DNA of 64,000 nucleotides. Origin: Loripinus fragilis. Lineage: Eukaryota > Mollusca > Bivalvia > Lucinida > Lucinidae. The stretch is taken from positions 8,689,701-8,753,700 of the forward strand of contig OZ026531.1 of assembly GCA_964019695.1 (NCBI GenBank). Reading direction: 5' to 3'. The notes below the pieces were generated by a model that had not been told where the DNA came from, searched no databases, and saw only the letters and a list, made by a program, of their open reading frames with translations. The translations under genes were made by a program, and so were the position numbers. This document shows positions 61,901 to 64,000 of this stretch, in pieces (positions within the stretch are counted from its first letter, which is position 1; the number at the start of each line of letters is the position of its first letter).

Positions 61901-64000
61901 GGCATTGCGTAAAATTTTCCGTCCCCCGAGTGCCGAGCAATAGCCCCTGAAAGGGCTTTCGGCACAATTTTCACGCCCTTATTTGAGCCACTTGTAGCCG
62001 AAGGAATTTTGCGCAAATGACTGAGAGGTGCTCCTGGGCACTGCTCATCACTTTGCAATAGGTTCCGGGGCTTTTCGCGAAGGTCGCGTTTTCTCAAACT
62101 TTGAGGGCATTAGTGGGTGGGGTGTGAAAACCTCCGAATGCATGGTTCTCAGCTCCTGCTGTGGGCAGCAAGCCAATTGTTTTTCCAAAATGTTGACCTA
62201 TAAAAGAGCTTACTCGGGTGTGAAAATTATCATTGTGCGCGCGCGCCCCGGACCGCAATTATGATATTTCCTGTTTTCCCATAGGGCCCAAGGCAAATGG
62301 GGATAGCGGTTGTACGCGCTTTCTAAGGCTCTGATCGCTTTTAGATTTTGCACGCGGATAGGGCCAACAGAGGCGCAGGTATTGCCATGCGCACCCGCCC
62401 GCAACAATGTTTCGATACCGAGTTATCGGGGTGTGGAAGTCCGCCGCCCCGAAGCTTTACGCGCTTCCGTCTCGCGAACTACTATTTTCATCATGCCCAC
62501 ACGGGCATCAGTTTGTAGTACCGGAGGCCGTCTACAAATGGTGAAAATTTCAAAGCGTTCCGTCGGGAAATTAAAAAGTTATGAGCATTAGAAGATCTTC
62601 CCATTAGGCCCCATTAGGCCACAGTAGCCGATCCGGCCTAAAACTTGCGCGGGTCACTTTCACGGACGGGCTCGAAACTGGTGCCAGAAGTTAGCCCCCG
62701 ACCAGAGCTTCATTGTGAGGCATTGCGTAAAATTTTCCGTCCCCCGAGTGCCGAGCAATAGCCCCTGAAAGGGCTTTCGGCACAATTTTCACGCCCTTAT
62801 TTGAGCCACTTGTAGCCGAAGGAATTTTGCGCAAATGACTGAGAGGTGCTCCTGGGCACTGCTCATCACTTTGCAATAGGTTCCGGGGCTTTTCGCGAAG
62901 GTCGCGTTTTCTCAAACTTTGAGGGCATTAGTGGGTGGGGTGTGAAAACCTCCGAATGCATGGTTCTCAGCTCCTGCTGTGGGCAGCAAGCCAATTTTTT
63001 TTCCAAAATGTTGACCTATAAAAGAGCTTACTCGGGTGTGAAAATTATCATTGTGCGCGCGCGCCCCGGACCGCAATTATGATATTTCCTGTTTTCCCAT
63101 AGGGCCCAAGGCAAATGGGGATAGCGGTTGTACGCGCTTTCTAAGGCTCTGATCGCTTTTAGATTTTGCACGCGGATAGGGCCAACAGAGGCGCAGGTAT
63201 TGCCATGCGCACCCGCCCGCAACAATGTTTCGATACCGAGTTATCGGGGTGTGGAAGTCCGCCGCCCCGAAGCTTTACGCGCTTCCGTCTCGCGAACTAC
63301 TATTTTCATCATGCCCACACGGGCATCAGTTTGTAGTACCGGAGGCCGTCTACAAATGGTGAAAATTTCAAAGCGTTCCGTCGGGAAATTAAAAAGTTAT
63401 GAGCATTAGAAGATCTTCCCATTAGGCCCCATTAGGCCACAGTAGCCGATCCGGCCTAAAACTTGCGCGGGTCACTTTCACGGACGGGCTCGAAACTGGT
63501 GCCAGAAGTTAGCCCCCGACCAGAGCTTCATTGTGATGCATTGCGTAAAATTTTCCGTCCCCCGAGTGCCGAGCAATAGCCCCTGAAAGGGCTTTCGGCA
63601 CAATTTTCACGCCCTTATTTGAGCCACTTGTAGCCGAAGGAATTTTGCGCAAATGACTGAGAGGTGCTCCTGGGCACTGCTCATCACTTTGCAATAGGTT
63701 CCGGGGCTTTTCGCGAAGGTCGCGTTTTCTCAAACTTTGAGGGCATTAGTGGGTGGGGTGTGAAAACCTCCGAATGCATGGTTCTCAGCTCCTGCTGTGG
63801 GCAGCAAGCCAATTTTTTTTCCAAAATGTTGACCTATAAAAGAGCTTACTCGGGTGTGAAAATTATCATTGTGCGCGCGCGCCCCGGACCGCAATTATGA
63901 TATTTCCTGTTTTCCCATAGGGCCCAAGGCAAATGGGGATAGCGGTTGTACGCGCTTTCTAAGGCTCTGATCACTTTTAGATTTTGCACGCGGATAGGGC

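Larger units (their letters stand above)
1..64000. repeat. Satellite array, 818-bp unit, about 78.2 copies, head to tail
   Basis: The same 818-bp sequence repeats without interruption over the whole window. Any landmark (for example the run of eight T, or TATAAAAG) recurs every 818 bp. The exceptions are six small indels: +2 at 16,378, +2 at 39,284, -1 at 43,368, -2 at 45,922, -1 at 48,273 and -1 at 56,452. These sum to -1, and 78 complete units do end at 63,803, one base short of 78 x 818. Most units differ from the common sequence at zero to two positions, so identity is above 99%. All copies are in one orientation and nothing is inserted between them. A homogeneous array of this size is known from eukaryotic satellite DNA kept uniform by unequal exchange and gene conversion. 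I do not recognise the family. The chromosomal location (centromere, pericentromere or subtelomere) is not shown by the sequence. Confidence 0.97.
37721..64000. repeat. Right part of the array with mostly private variants
   Basis: From 37,721 on, the 22,088-bp register is lost and most variants occur in only one unit. Examples are 37721, 37771, 42611, 43854, 44800, 45111, 46144, 47133, 50945, 52453, 55274, 58602, 60245, 61578 and 63537. Five of the six indels of the window lie here. A few variants are shared over short distances: 39187 with 41643 (three units) and 49878 with 53968 (five units). The unit sequence itself is unchanged. Confidence 0.9.

Noticed and set aside
1..64000. CRISPR array, because of perfectly regular repeats
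   Set aside because: The repeat is 818 bp with no distinct spacers between copies. CRISPR repeats are about 24-48 bp separated by unique spacers.
1..64000. Rolling-circle virus or plasmid concatemer
   Set aside because: There is no replication protein frame and no geminivirus-type nonanucleotide. Accumulated ordered variants and nested duplications show long residence in a chromosome-like array rather than a fresh concatemer.

Overview
The whole window is one tandem array. It holds 78 complete copies, plus 197 bases of a 79th, of a single 818-bp unit, all head to tail in the same orientation. It starts inside a unit and ends inside a unit, so neither array edge is visible. I find no recognisable protein gene, rRNA, tRNA, CRISPR array or intact transposon. 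Short reading frames of 65-103 codons recur in every unit on both strands. They overlap one another, resemble nothing I know, and are broken without rescue in several units, so I treat them as by-products of the repeat.

Organism: about 64 kb of a near-identical 0.8-kb tandem repeat, with no genes and no inserted elements, is typical of satellite DNA in a eukaryotic nuclear genome (centromeric, pericentromeric or subtelomeric heterochromatin). It is not what a bacterium, virus or plasmid carries. About 30 of the roughly 70 distinct substitutions I can see are C-to-T or G-to-A changes at CpG, which points to a genome that methylates CpG (inference; a land plant would fit, but I do not recognise the family).

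Layout: (1) Bases 1-15,032 (block A1) carry single-base variants that recur, in order, exactly 22,088 bp later in 22,089-37,120 (block A2). This is a 27-unit-spaced segmental duplication inside the array. (2) Between them lies 15,033-22,088. It holds a unit with a 2-bp insertion at 16,378 and a second-level duplication: variants from 3,117-5,534 recur 13,908 bp later (block B2), and a short piece recurs again at 20,297-20,641. (3) From about 37,721 to the end, units carry mostly private variants plus five of the six indels, with a cluster of changes at 48,824-49,974.

Within each unit, in window coordinates of the first copy, I see: a TATAAAAG box (32-39), a 13-nt alternating TG/CG tract (67-79), a perfect 6-bp hairpin (326-341), a BglII-centred palindrome (424-433), a 10-bp direct duplication (433-452), weak A-box and B-box matches to a Pol III promoter (458-512), a two-part hairpin (581-616), a 13-bp palindrome (744-756), and a hairpin followed by eight T (808-835). 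Whether any of these is used cannot be decided from the sequence.
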